From NCBI RefSeq assembly GCF_003576645.1, contig NC_044925.1, positions 11,299,860-11,363,859 of the forward strand: 64,000 bases of DNA. Direction: 5' to 3'. The notes beneath the pieces were generated by a model. The model ran no database searches and was not told the DNA's origin. It saw only the letters and a list, made by a program, of their open reading frames with translations. Source of the DNA: Ipomoea triloba (Eukaryota; Streptophyta; Magnoliopsida; Solanales; Convolvulaceae). Below, piece after piece: positions 1 through 8,873 of the stretch (positions within the stretch are counted from its first letter, which is position 1; every line of letters starts with the position of its first letter). Position numbers and translations under genes: made by a program.

Positions 1-1598
1 GTGGCAATTGCATTTGGCTTCACACTCAACTTCATTGAAAGCAACCATGAACTTAACATCTCTTCTTTTGTCTCGAACTTTTACATCTTCTACAACTTCA
101 TACACAAAACTTGGATTTTCATCATATATTAGAGAATGATAGCAATAAAATTTTCCCTTTTACTCCTCTTGGAACTCTCTAAATTTTTCATTTGTATAAA
201 GTCTTTGAAATTGTTTTTCCATCTCATAGTTACTAAGACATTCATACATAGAGTTAAAAGAATGAAAATCTGTTTCTTTTTCCTTCTCTACTTTACTTTC
301 TAATGCATTTTCATATTGTTCAACAAATACCTTCAAAGTTATCTTAGAGTTGACATATCCATAAAAAAAAAAAAGCATTCATGCTTTTACTTTGTTGAGT
401 AGTAGACATGCCCGCCCAAAATGTATGTTTAACATATGTAGGAACCCAACGTTGTCTTTCTTTGTATAACCCATCTAACCAATCATTCTCATTGAGATCA
501 AATGTGTCAATCAATAGTGACCATCCATTTTCAAACTCATTTTCATTTAAAGAATCATAAACAACACTTTGCAAGGCTTCCTTGATTTCTTCATAATTAG
601 AATATCCCCTCAACTTTTCAAGAAGCTTTTTCATGATATGCCATAAACACCACCTATGCTTTGTATTTGGAAATACAATCGCAATAGCATTTTGCATGGC
701 CTTACATTGATCTGTAATAATGGCTTTCAGATGGCGTCCTGACATGCAATTTAACCATGATTGAAATAACCATAGAAATGAGTTAGTGTCCTATGTGCTC
801 AACAACCCACAACCAAACAATACAGATTGTCCATGATGGTTTACTCCCACAAAAGGAGCAAAAGGCATGTCATACTTATTTGTGAGATAAGTTGTATCAA
901 AGGTAATCATATCAGCAAAAGATTCTTATGCAGCCTTACTCCTCCCATCAGCCCAAAACAAGTTTCATAACTGAGAATCTTCACCAACATCCATCACATA
1001 AAAGAAGTTTGGATCACTCTGTTGCATTTTAGCAAAATATTTACAAACGGCTTCTACATCCCCTACACCAAGCCTTTTTCCTTCTCAGTTCATCAATATA
1101 ATTGCGACAATCCATTTCATTAAACGTGACATTCTCATAACCTCCTGCGTCTACAACAAGAGAGCGAAAGTTCTTGTTTGGAGCAATACCTGCTTGATCA
1201 TTTATATCAAGTCTCCTTTTCACTTGCTCATTTATCTTCCTATGACATCTCAAATGAAGTGCTTTCCCTGGACTCAAATCATGATCATGACTAAGCTCAA
1301 CGATTGTTATCTTAAAACTCTCATCTTCACACCTTTTGCATCTTATTTTAGCTTGACATCTTGTTTTTGTTGAGAGCTTTGACGATAACAAATTTTTACT
1401 TGTTGATTCTTTTTTATGTGCTTTAGCACATGCAAAAGTGAAATACTTAAAATTTCCATCATCTCTGCGCTTTGAGCTTCTCATTTCTACACCAAATCCC
1501 TTTTTCTTTGCATAATTTGTATAAAATGTAAAAACTTCTTCTTTGGATTGAAATACCATATCAACCTTGGATTCATTTAACCTTTCTTCATCCTCCAT
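1..1598 (-). pseudogene. FAR1/FHY3-like (FRS family) pseudogene, 3' end off the window
   Basis: FAR1-related proteins are plant transcription factors derived from Mutator-like transposases. The ATG at 1598-1596 opens an N-terminal domain with the FAR1 DNA-binding pattern: the FYTNYAKKKGFGV segment, then KTRCQAKIRC and later HDHDL, the Cys/His residues of a WRKY-GCM1-type finger. A MULE transposase core follows at about 920-344 (DTTYLTNKY, then ITDQCKAMQNAI and HRWCLWHIMKKL). The left edge ends with EAKCNCH, the likely start of a SWIM finger. The frame is broken: a 1-base shift near 1073 in an A-run, in-frame stops near 966, 930 and 800, and another shift in the A-run at 363-373. The gene therefore cannot give a full protein. 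It may be a decayed FRS gene or an old MULE transposase; the FAR1 domain favours the FRS reading. Confidence 0.8.
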
Positions 1599-2216
1599 AT
1601 CTACAAATATAACCAATAATAATAGGTAATATTAAAAATCAATAGCATCCTGTAAATGAAAAAAAAACATTTTTTTGTTATATAGATATATGTGAACAAA
1701 CTCAATCTTTGAGCGAATGGAGCGATAGAATGCTTATTGCAGTATTCTATATTCTTTCTCAGCAAATACATAATTTTAAAATTTAAAATATAATTAAAAT
1801 AGCATATACTGTAAATATACTTAGTACTGATGCGTTCATTAATGCTAATGGCTCTCATACTCTGTTTGATGTTAATTGCTTTCACCTCTCAAGCTTTGAA
1901 ATGAAGAAATGGAGAAAAGGTAAACAATGAAATGGTTCTGTTTGGGCGCCAAATCTTCTCAAGGAAGAAACCAAAAAAAACTAAAAAAAAAGTAAAAAAG
2001 TTTGATGTGATGCCAGACAGCTAAGGAGCCAGGTCTGGGAGTTTCACTTTGGGAGTATAATTTCGCACCGTGTAGAATTTTCCTAAAAGTAATGGGATGA
2101 GTGCTATGCAGTAGTGGGGTAAATGTAGTGAATTTGCGTGAATTGAGGATGAGAACATGTCTTACATTTCCTACTTTCTAGCCTTACATTTCCTAATTTC
2201 TAGCCTTTTTATTCAC
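1599..2216. other. Non-coding AT-rich stretch upstream of the FAR1-like pseudogene
   Basis: No gene or element end is visible. The stretch has A-runs near 1975-1997 and a short direct repeat of a cttacatttcctanttctagcc unit at 2161-2204. Part of it may be the old promoter of the minus-strand pseudogene. Confidence 0.4.
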
Positions 2217-2224
2217 TATAAATA
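2217..2224 (+). promoter_or_regulatory. TATA box-like TATAAATA
   Basis: A clean TATAAATA lies about 50 bases before a CT-rich stretch (2265-2293) of the kind found in plant 5' leaders, and 161 bases before the ATG at 2385. This arrangement looks like a plant RNA polymerase II promoter. No transcript evidence is available. Confidence 0.35.
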
Positions 2225-2304
2225 GATTGTATTTCATTTCATTTATTCATCAAATTCAAAGAGTATTCTTCTCTCTATTTCTCTTTCTCTCTCATTCACA
2301 TAAA

Positions 2305-2371
2305 TATATATATATTTATATATATTTAGATATTATATATTTAGATATATTATATTTAATATATCTAACAT
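2305..2371. repeat. AT-rich low-complexity (TA/TTTA/GATAT) tract
   Basis: A simple-sequence stretch made of TA, ATTT and TTAGATAT units. It lies between the possible TATA box and the small ORF. Confidence 0.7.
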
Positions 2372-2384
2372 TAGCATCATCAAA

Positions 2385-2552
2385 ATGTCTACAACACACC
2401 ATCACATGAATCACAACACAACTTTCAAGCAAATTCAAGACACTTTTTGCTCCACCAATCCTCTTGTAGAACTCCAACATTACTTTGGGAGAGCTTCGGA
2501 ACCGTTGAAAACACAAGAAAGCACAGACCCTGCGAGTCTAGAGCATATTTAG
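2385..2552 (+). CDS. Small uncharacterised ORF, 55 codons
   Basis: An ATG-to-TAG frame opens with MSTTHHHMNHN and ends with ASLEHI. It follows a TATA box-like site and a CT-rich leader, which is why it is listed. The product is hydrophilic, with no signal peptide, membrane segment or domain I recognise. It could be a first exon of a host gene interrupted by the retroelement 240 bases downstream, or a chance frame. The evidence is positional only. Confidence 0.2.
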   Translation: MSTTHHHMNHNTTFKQIQDTFCSTNPLVELQHYFGRASEPLKTQESTDPASLEHI

Positions 2553-2680
2553 TCCATAAATTTACATTTAATTTTCCTCAAATTCACACAGATTGATCAA
2601 AATAGAACATCCTCTTTATTTAGGTGTGCGAATTGCTTAACCAAATGAAGAGCTCTAACAATTTTTATTTACATATAAAC

Positions 2681-2749
2681 TTGCTTCGCAGAGATCTCTC
2701 AAGCAATAAATTTTCGGGAATTGTTCGTTTGCAATTTCTCATATGCAAA
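2681..2749 (+). pseudogene. Possible leucine-rich-repeat exon fragment
   Basis: One frame reads LLRRDLSSNKFSGIV, which fits the plant LRR consensus LDLSSNxFSGxIP over about ten residues. A CAG at 2689-2691 just before the motif could be a splice acceptor, and the frame stops at 2750. Plant LRR receptor kinases often carry short LRR exons, so this may be the remnant of one, cut by the retroelement that starts 46 bases later. The fragment is very short, so chance similarity is possible. Confidence 0.3.
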
Positions 2750-2794
2750 TAAATGAAGTTTTGAATTCAGAATCTGGTTTTCCAAGTTGGAAAC

Positions 2795-3608
2795 TGATGC
2801 GGCCCAACATAACGAAGATCAATTAAGTGTATCAATTGGGCCAATCACAAGGCCCAAGTCCAAACAATTAAGGCAATTCTTCATTGGTTATGTTCAAAGA
2901 TGGTGGAAGCCCAAGTCAAGCCCATTTGCAAAAGATGAAGAAGAACTCAAGGCTTTTTATAATTCTTTAAGTGCTGATTTTGGGAATTAAATTAGGCCCA
3001 AATCAGCCCTATTATTTTTGGTCATCATTATTTTAAATTGTTTGGCATGAAAGGGAAAACACTAGTTTGTATTTAGAAAGGATTCCTTAAATCCCTTTCT
3101 AAATAGGACTATATTTACTTGCTTTTTAGATTAGGTTTAGGACTCTTTTTCCAATTGTATTTAGGATTATAATGATGTCCCTATACCTATAAATAGGGCA
3201 CAATCATATCAGTTTAGAAAAGGCTTTCATTCAATAAAATTCTTAAGTTTTTCTTTACACTTGTGTAAGAAACCTTATAGCTAATTGTGGACTCAATTAG
3301 TGGCTAGTCGTGGACTCAACTAGCAAATTGATTCGTGGACTCGAATCAATCTTTCTTTCTTCAACCTTAGATTTAGGTTCGTGGACTCGTTCTTGAATCG
3401 AAGGAAACAAGATCCGACTCTAGTTGATTGAAGATTGCATCATCGAGGTACTTGAAGCTACAATGGGATTCTTCTAAGTCTTTGAGGATTCGAGACTAAG
3501 GGTTTCTTGTGAGGTCTAAGGTATTTCGATCCATCTCTATCCTTACTTTGGGAGCTATCTTAGGACAATACTCCATCTTTATTTGAACCTTGGACTAGGT
3601 TCATATCA
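2795..3608 (+). repeat. 5' LTR of the non-autonomous element
   Basis: 814 bp, TG...CA termini. It contains TATAAATA at 3188-3195 and an AATAAA signal at 3233-3238, consistent with U3-R-U5 organisation. Downstream it has the phrase gtggactc(aa/g) repeated four times (about 3290-3390), which reads like a small tandem motif in R/U5. Confidence 0.93.
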
Positions 3609-3611
3609 ATT

Positions 3612-3623
3612 TGGTATCAGAGC
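3612..3623 (+). promoter_or_regulatory. Primer binding site, tRNA-iMet type
   Basis: TGGTATCAGAGC, three bases after the LTR end, is the standard complement of the 3' end of plant initiator methionine tRNA. Confidence 0.9.
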
Positions 3624-3931
3624 CTAGGTTTATCTCATAATCATTACAAATTTGGTTCCATAGGTTTCCTAGGATTTGTTAAAAAAAAAAAAACATCATT
3701 CCTATCATACTTATCCTTTCTTATATACATAAAAAAAAAAAAACCCAATTTTTTTCCTTGCATTCTTGATTGTGTTCTTTAATCTTGATATTTGTTATTG
3801 AGTTTCTTGAAAAACTATCCCACAATAGTTTTCCAATTTTCCCACCCAATATCAACGAAAACCCACACCTCCCAACCACTATGTTATCATAAATTCTACC
3901 GGTTAGTTCTAGGAGCCATCAATTTGGTAAG

Positions 3932-5179
3932 ATGGTTGAACAGGTTCCAAAGCCACCTCAGACGTTAGACCAAAAAATAAATGCTCTAGCCTTTGCCATG
4001 GAAGGGTTAAGCACTCGAATAACTAATCTGGAGCAACACCATCAGCAAGTGCAACTGCCACTCTATACTAGGGGAAACATTTATGGAAAGGGATGCCTTG
4101 TCATTATCAACTCAGATCGTTGTATGAATTTGGCTAGTGCAGCCATGGTGGACTACCTTAAGTTACCTCTTATCGATCACCCACAACCATATATTCTTAT
4201 TGATTCAAGGGATGTGAGAGTGACTAAACAAGCTTTTATTCCTTTTTGTATTGGCAAGTATTATGATGAGGTTCTATGTGATATTGTGCCAATGCGTACT
4301 GCACATGTTTTGCTTGGAAGGTCTTGGCAACATGATAGACATTTTTACTATAATGAACTCAACTACATATGCAATGTCACCTACAATGGATTTATGCATA
4401 TGCTTAAGCCTCTCCTTCCAAAACAAGTAGAAGAAATCCACCTGAGGTTGAAGCAATCTCTCAAACCAGCCTTGAAGAAAGAAGAAATCAAAGAGATCAA
4501 AGTGGAACCACCACGTATGGAATTGGAGTCGCCACTCCAATCCTCTAACTCGGTTTGTAGCCAAACAAATAGACCACAATCAGTGATACAATTGAAAGGA
4601 CCAGGCCAAGGTGTCAAAGTGCAGCCTCTCTTGGTAACTAAAAAGGATAGTAACCAAGAGAAAAGAAGGATAAAGTTAATTGGAGCAACTCATGTCAAGC
4701 ATCCTAAGAGAAAGTTGCATGAGCGTGATAAAGCAGAAAGTGATCTTGCTTATTTGTCTTGCATTGAAGATTTGGATTCGAGGACGAATCCTTTTCAGGA
4801 AGGGGAGAATAATAGGAACCAGGACACATGGAATCCAATAAGGGTCTATAGTGTGCTCATCACAACAACTCGTGCCAAGCATCCCAAGAAAAAGTTACAT
4901 GAGCGAGATAAAGCAAAAAGTGAGCTTGCTTATTTGTCTTTCATTGAAGATTTGGATTCGAGGATGAATCCTTTTGAAGAAGAGGTTAGGAACCAGCACA
5001 CACAGAATCCAATAAGGGTCCATAGTGTGCTCATCATAAGGCCCATCACTACATCCTTAAAGCATCATTGGTGGAAGAAACAAGAAAGCCCAAGAATAAT
5101 TCCATTTGATAGAGGGAAGAATTATAGTGGCCCATTTCAAGTGATACCAGGGATCGAAGATAGTGCTTATAAGATTTGA
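3932..5179 (+). CDS. Retropepsin-like ORF of the non-autonomous element (inactive triplet, duplicated tail)
   Basis: An intact 415-residue frame from an ATG in a typical position after the PBS. Residues 1-40 are helical and glutamine-rich, like the end of a gag. Residues about 50-150 align in pattern with gypsy aspartic protease: CLVIINSDRCMNLAS, then FIPFCIGKYYDEVLCD and HVLLGRSWQHDR. The catalytic Asp-Ser/Thr-Gly is replaced by Asn60-Ser61-Asp62, so proteolysis is not expected. Residues about 250-308 and 310-367 are a tandem duplication (180 bp period at 4697 and 4877) around KLHERDKA and IEDLDSR(T/M)NPF. The RTNPFQEGE phrase is typical of gypsy polyprotein C-termini. The reading frame is kept although the LTRs show about 1.4 percent change, which leaves open a structural or RNA-binding role. 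Confidence 0.7.
   Translation: MVEQVPKPPQTLDQKINALAFAMEGLSTRITNLEQHHQQVQLPLYTRGNIYGKGCLVIINSDRCMNLASAAMVDYLKLPLIDHPQPYILIDSRDVRVTKQAFIPFCIGKYYDEVLCDIVPMRTAHVLLGRSWQHDRHFYYNELNYICNVTYNGFMHMLKPLLPKQVEEIHLRLKQSLKPALKKEEIKEIKVEPPRMELESPLQSSNSVCSQTNRPQSVIQLKGPGQGVKVQPLLVTKKDSNQEKRRIKLIGATHVKHPKRKLHERDKAESDLAYLSCIEDLDSRTNPFQEGENNRNQDTWNPIRVYSVLITTTRAKHPKKKLHERDKAKSELAYLSFIEDLDSRMNPFEEEVRNQHTQNPIRVHSVLIIRPITTSLKHHWWKKQESPRIIPFDRGKNYSGPFQVIPGIEDSAYKI
4697..5040 (+). repeat. Tandem duplication, 180 bp period, inside the ORF
   Basis: The segment starting near 4690 recurs in frame starting near 4870, with roughly 85 percent similarity. The first unit carries caggaaggggagaa near 4796, almost the same purine stretch as the real polypurine tract at 5196-5207. 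Confidence 0.85.
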
Positions 5180-5195
5180 GGTCGAATCATTTTCA

Positions 5196-5207
5196 AGAAG
5201 GGGAGGA
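5196..5207 (+). promoter_or_regulatory. Polypurine tract
   Basis: caagaaggggagga sits directly against the TG of the 3' LTR, the position of the plus-strand primer. Confidence 0.85.
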
Positions 5208-6021
5208 TGATGCGGCCCAACATAACGAAGATCAATTAAGTGTATCAATTGGGCCAATCACAAGGCCCAAGTCCAAACAATTAAGGCAACTCTTCATTGG
5301 TTATGTTCAAAAATGGTGGAAGCCCAAGTCAAGCCCATTTGCAAAAGATGAAGAAGAACTCAAGGCTTTTTATAATTCTTTAAGTGCTGATTTTGGGAAT
5401 TAAATTAGGCCCAAATCAGCCCTAATATTTTTGGTCATCATTACTTTAAATTGTTTGGCATGAAAGAGAAAACACTAGTTTGTATTTAGAAAGGATTCCT
5501 TAAATCCCTTTCTAAATAGGACTATATTTACTTGCTTTTTAGATTAGGTTTAGGACTCTTTTTCCAATTATATTTAGGATTATAATGATGTCCCTATACC
5601 TATAAATAGGGCACAATCATATCAGTTTAGAAAAGGCTTTTATTCAATAAAATTCTTAAGTTTTTCTTTACACTTGTGTAAGAAACCTTATAGCTAATTG
5701 TGGACTCAATTAGTGGCTAGTCGTGGACTCAACTAGCAAATTGATTCGTGGACTCGAATCAATCTTTCTTTCTTCAACCTTAGATTTAGGTTCGTGGACT
5801 CGTTCTTGAATCGAAGGAAACTAGATCCGACTCTAGTTGATTGAAGATTGCATCATCGAGGTACTTGAAGCTACAATGGGATTCTTCTAAGTCTTTGAAG
5901 ATTCGAGACTAAGGGTTTCTTGTGAGGTTTAAGGTATTTCGATCCATCTTTATCCTTACTTTGGGAGCTATCTTAGGACAATACTCCATCTTTATTTGAA
6001 CCTTGGACTAGGTTCATATCA
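5208..6021 (+). repeat. 3' LTR of the non-autonomous element
   Basis: 814 bp, the same length as the 5' LTR, with about 11 substitutions and no indels seen. Its last 244 bases (5778-6021) are repeated at 7986-8229 because of the duplication that starts at the N at 7985. Confidence 0.93.
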
Positions 6022-6026
6022 GAAAC

Positions 6027-6469
6027 CAAAGTATGTGATTGATAACTAATTGACGGACGACTCAATAATTGCACTATGTGATGAGCTGGATCCATATCTC
6101 TTTGTTTTGATTAAGGAAAAACACATTGTAATTTAAATTCCCACATTATTATTTTCCCACCAAATTATAATTATTTCCTCCCTAAATTCCCTCCTTTCAA
6201 CCAAACGCCCCGAAAACACTAGCGTCATCTGAGTCAACCCCTTCACACTAGAAATTTACTCTGATCATCTGCATTATTAATGAAAACAAAAAGTCATCAC
6301 ATTGGGTCCATATCTTGCCCACTTTGAAAATTCTCCAAATCATAATAATGGCGGTTGTATAGTAGCTCAGTAGCTCAAGGGTTGCACCTTTAACTTTATG
6401 TGTGTGGAAAATAATGTTTTTAAACAGTGTGTTCTATACTTGTCAAATAGAAAACAATGTTACGTATAT
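6027..6469. other. Intervening host sequence between two retroelements
   Basis: No gene seen. This 443 bp stretch links the GAAAC duplication of the first element to the GTATT duplication of the Copia element. It reappears exactly at 8235-8677. Confidence 0.6.
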
Positions 6470-6474
6470 GTATT

Positions 6475-6631
6475 TATTAGGACTCTACATAATAGAGTCA
6501 TACTATAAGTCTCAGTCCTAGTTTACTTATGATTCTCAGTCCTAGTTTACTTATGGTTCTCTTGTATATATACTCTTGTATTCCTACAGTTATATTGCGT
6601 AAACTCTAATACAAACATAATTGTTCTCATC
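6475..6631 (+). repeat. 5' LTR of the Copia element
   Basis: 157 bp, identical to 12014-12170. It contains two tandem copies of a 25 bp unit (ctcagtcctagtttacttatg...) and a TATATATA box. The ends read TATTAGG and CTCATC rather than the usual TG and CA. Confidence 0.85.
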
Positions 6632-6640
6632 TGGTATCAG
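6632..6640 (+). promoter_or_regulatory. Short primer binding site, tRNA-Met type
   Basis: TGGTATCAG directly follows the LTR, but the next bases (tcgc) do not continue the usual match, so complementarity to initiator tRNA-Met is only 9 bases. Confidence 0.65.
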
Positions 6641-6665
6641 TCGCTAGGGTTTCGTTCTTGTTCCC

Positions 6666-7984
6666 ATGGCTACGAATGACGGCTCTGCCTCTGAGCGGAC
6701 CGTTTCAGATGTTGCTGTGAGTTCTGCGGCGCCGGCTCCCGTGTCGTCGCTCTCTTCTGCTCATCACTACATTAGCATCAAACTCAACCACCGCAATTTT
6801 TTGTTTTGGCGTACTCAGGTTCTCCCGTTTCTACGTGGCCATGATCTCATTGATCTTGTTGATGGATCGTGTCCTTGCCCGGAGGAGTTCCTCCCTGCCG
6901 TGTCTGCTGCTACCTCGTCCGCTGCTGCTGCCCGCGTTCGGAATCCGGCGTTTGTTGCGTGGTCTCGCCGTGATCAAGGGTTGCTGTCTCTCCTGGTTTC
7001 TTCGCTGTCCGAGGAGGTGCTCTCCATCGCCGTCGGCTGTCGGACATCGAAGGAGTTGTGGGATGCCATTGAGCAGTCCCTCGCTTCCGCCTCTCAATCC
7101 CGCCAACTTCACTTGCTTAGCCAACTCCATGGTCTCCGGCAAGGAGATTCGTCGACGGCAGAGTATCTCGGGCGAGCTCGGCTTATTGTTGAAGATTTAG
7201 CTCTCGCCGGCCGGAAGGTAACGTTGGAAGAACAGAACCTGTACGTGTTCCGCGGCCTTCGACCGGAGTTCAAGGGTGTCACCTCTTCGCTGGCGGTTCG
7301 AGGACATCCGGTGACGCTCCTTGAGCTTGCTGACTTGCTGGGCGCGCAAGACTTCATCGCCGGTGATGATTACACATTGCCTGGATGTGCTGCACCGGCG
7401 GCTTTCGCTGCTCAGGGAGGTCGCCAGTCGCGTGGTCGTGGAGGAGGCCGTTCGGTTGGCGGAGCACCGTTCGGTCGTGCTGGTTCTAGTTCTGCTCGCG
7501 GCGGCGGCGGTTCTGGTCGGCAGTCACGTGGCGGTGGGAGAGGCCGTGGCAGAGGCTCTTCCATCCAGTGTCAAATTTGCGGTTCATTTGGTCACTCGGC
7601 TTTGTCTTGTTACAAGTTGCCTTATGTTGTTTCTCCGCAAGCGAATTTTATTCATCAGGGTGATTCGGCGAATAACGTGACTGCTCATACCTGGTTGCCT
7701 GACACTGGTGCAACACATCATGCCACACCTGATATAGCTGCCCTCTCTACTTCTGAAGAATATGGTGGTAACGACACTTTACGTGTTGGTGACGGTACGC
7801 CTTTACTTATTAGTAACGTGGGTCATGCTTCTATTTCTACGCCTTCTAGGTCTCTTAAGTTGTCTCATATTTTACATGTTCCCCGTCTTTCTGCCTCTTT
7901 ATTATCCGTTCAGCGCTTTGCGTCGGATAATCAGGTGTTTTTTGAGTTTCACCCTTCCTTCTTTGTTGTGAAGGATATTCGGAC
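6666..7984 (+). CDS. Copia gag-protease, cut by a gap
   Basis: The frame opens MATNDGSASERTV at the ATG of a good context (cccATGGct). Residues about 35-230 are the UBN2-type gag domain (LNHRNFLFWRTQVLPFLRG). An Arg/Gly-rich RNA-binding stretch follows, then one zinc knuckle CQICGSFGHSALSC (CX2CX4HX4C). The protease carries WLPDTGATHH with an intact Asp-Thr-Gly. The frame ends in the pre-integrase segment (ILHVPRLSASLLSV) where the sequence meets the N at 7985. Codon use is GC-rich, unlike the surrounding AT-rich DNA. Gag packages the RNA and the protease would cut the polyprotein. The coding part shown is free of stops. Confidence 0.88.
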
Positions 7985-7985
7985 N
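7985..7985. other. Single-N assembly junction 1
   Basis: One N separates the broken gag frame from a sequence that restarts exactly at position 5778, inside the LTR of the previous element. This is the mark of a scaffolding join, not biology. Confidence 0.93.
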
Positions 7986-8682
7986 CCTTAGATTTAGGTT
8001 CGTGGACTCGTTCTTGAATCGAAGGAAACTAGATCCGACTCTAGTTGATTGAAGATTGCATCATCGAGGTACTTGAAGCTACAATGGGATTCTTCTAAGT
8101 CTTTGAAGATTCGAGACTAAGGGTTTCTTGTGAGGTTTAAGGTATTTCGATCCATCTTTATCCTTACTTTGGGAGCTATCTTAGGACAATACTCCATCTT
8201 TATTTGAACCTTGGACTAGGTTCATATCAGAAACCAAAGTATGTGATTGATAACTAATTGACGGACGACTCAATAATTGCACTATGTGATGAGCTGGATC
8301 CATATCTCTTTGTTTTGATTAAGGAAAAACACATTGTAATTTAAATTCCCACATTATTATTTTCCCACCAAATTATAATTATTTCCTCCCTAAATTCCCT
8401 CCTTTCAACCAAACGCCCCGAAAACACTAGCGTCATCTGAGTCAACCCCTTCACACTAGAAATTTACTCTGATCATCTGCATTATTAATGAAAACAAAAA
8501 GTCATCACATTGGGTCCATATCTTGCCCACTTTGAAAATTCTCCAAATCATAATAATGGCGGTTGTATAGTAGCTCAGTAGCTCAAGGGTTGCACCTTTA
8601 ACTTTATGTGTGTGGAAAATAATGTTTTTAAACAGTGTGTTCTATACTTGTCAAATAGAAAACAATGTTACGTATATGTATT

Positions 8683-8839
8683 TATTAGGACTCTACATAA
8701 TAGAGTCATACTATAAGTCTCAGTCCTAGTTTACTTATGATTCTCAGTCCTAGTTTACTTATGGTTCTCTTGTATATATACTCTTGTATTCCTACAGTTA
8801 TATTGCGTAAACTCTAATACAAACATAATTGTTCTCATC
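8683..8839 (+). repeat. Duplicate of the Copia 5' LTR
   Basis: Same 157 bp as 6475-6631; part of the duplicated block, not an independent LTR. Confidence 0.85.
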
Positions 8840-8873
8840 TGGTATCAGTCGCTAGGGTTTCGTTCTTGTTCCC

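Larger units (their letters stand above)
2795..6021 (+). mobile_element. Complete non-autonomous LTR retrotransposon, 3,227 bp, GAAAC target duplication
   Basis: Two 814 bp LTRs (2795-3608 and 5208-6021) start TGATGC and end CATATCA. They are flanked by the 5 bp duplication GAAAC at 2790-2794 and 6022-6026. A primer binding site matching plant initiator tRNA-Met follows the 5' LTR, and a polypurine tract precedes the 3' LTR. I count by eye about 11 substitutions between the LTRs (about 1.4 percent), so the insertion is young. The internal region is only 1.6 kb and has one ORF. There is no reverse transcriptase, RNase H or integrase, so the element must have been mobilised by another element's enzymes. 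The ORF resembles the protease region of Ty3/gypsy polyproteins, which points to that superfamily. Confidence 0.93.

Noticed and set aside
2787..2990. A 67-codon frame at the start of the LTR, also at 5176-5403
   Set aside because: It lies in the LTR U3 and exists in both LTRs; no coding features.
3932..4300. Active aspartic protease
   Set aside because: The catalytic triplet is Asn-Ser-Asp, not Asp-Ser/Thr-Gly.
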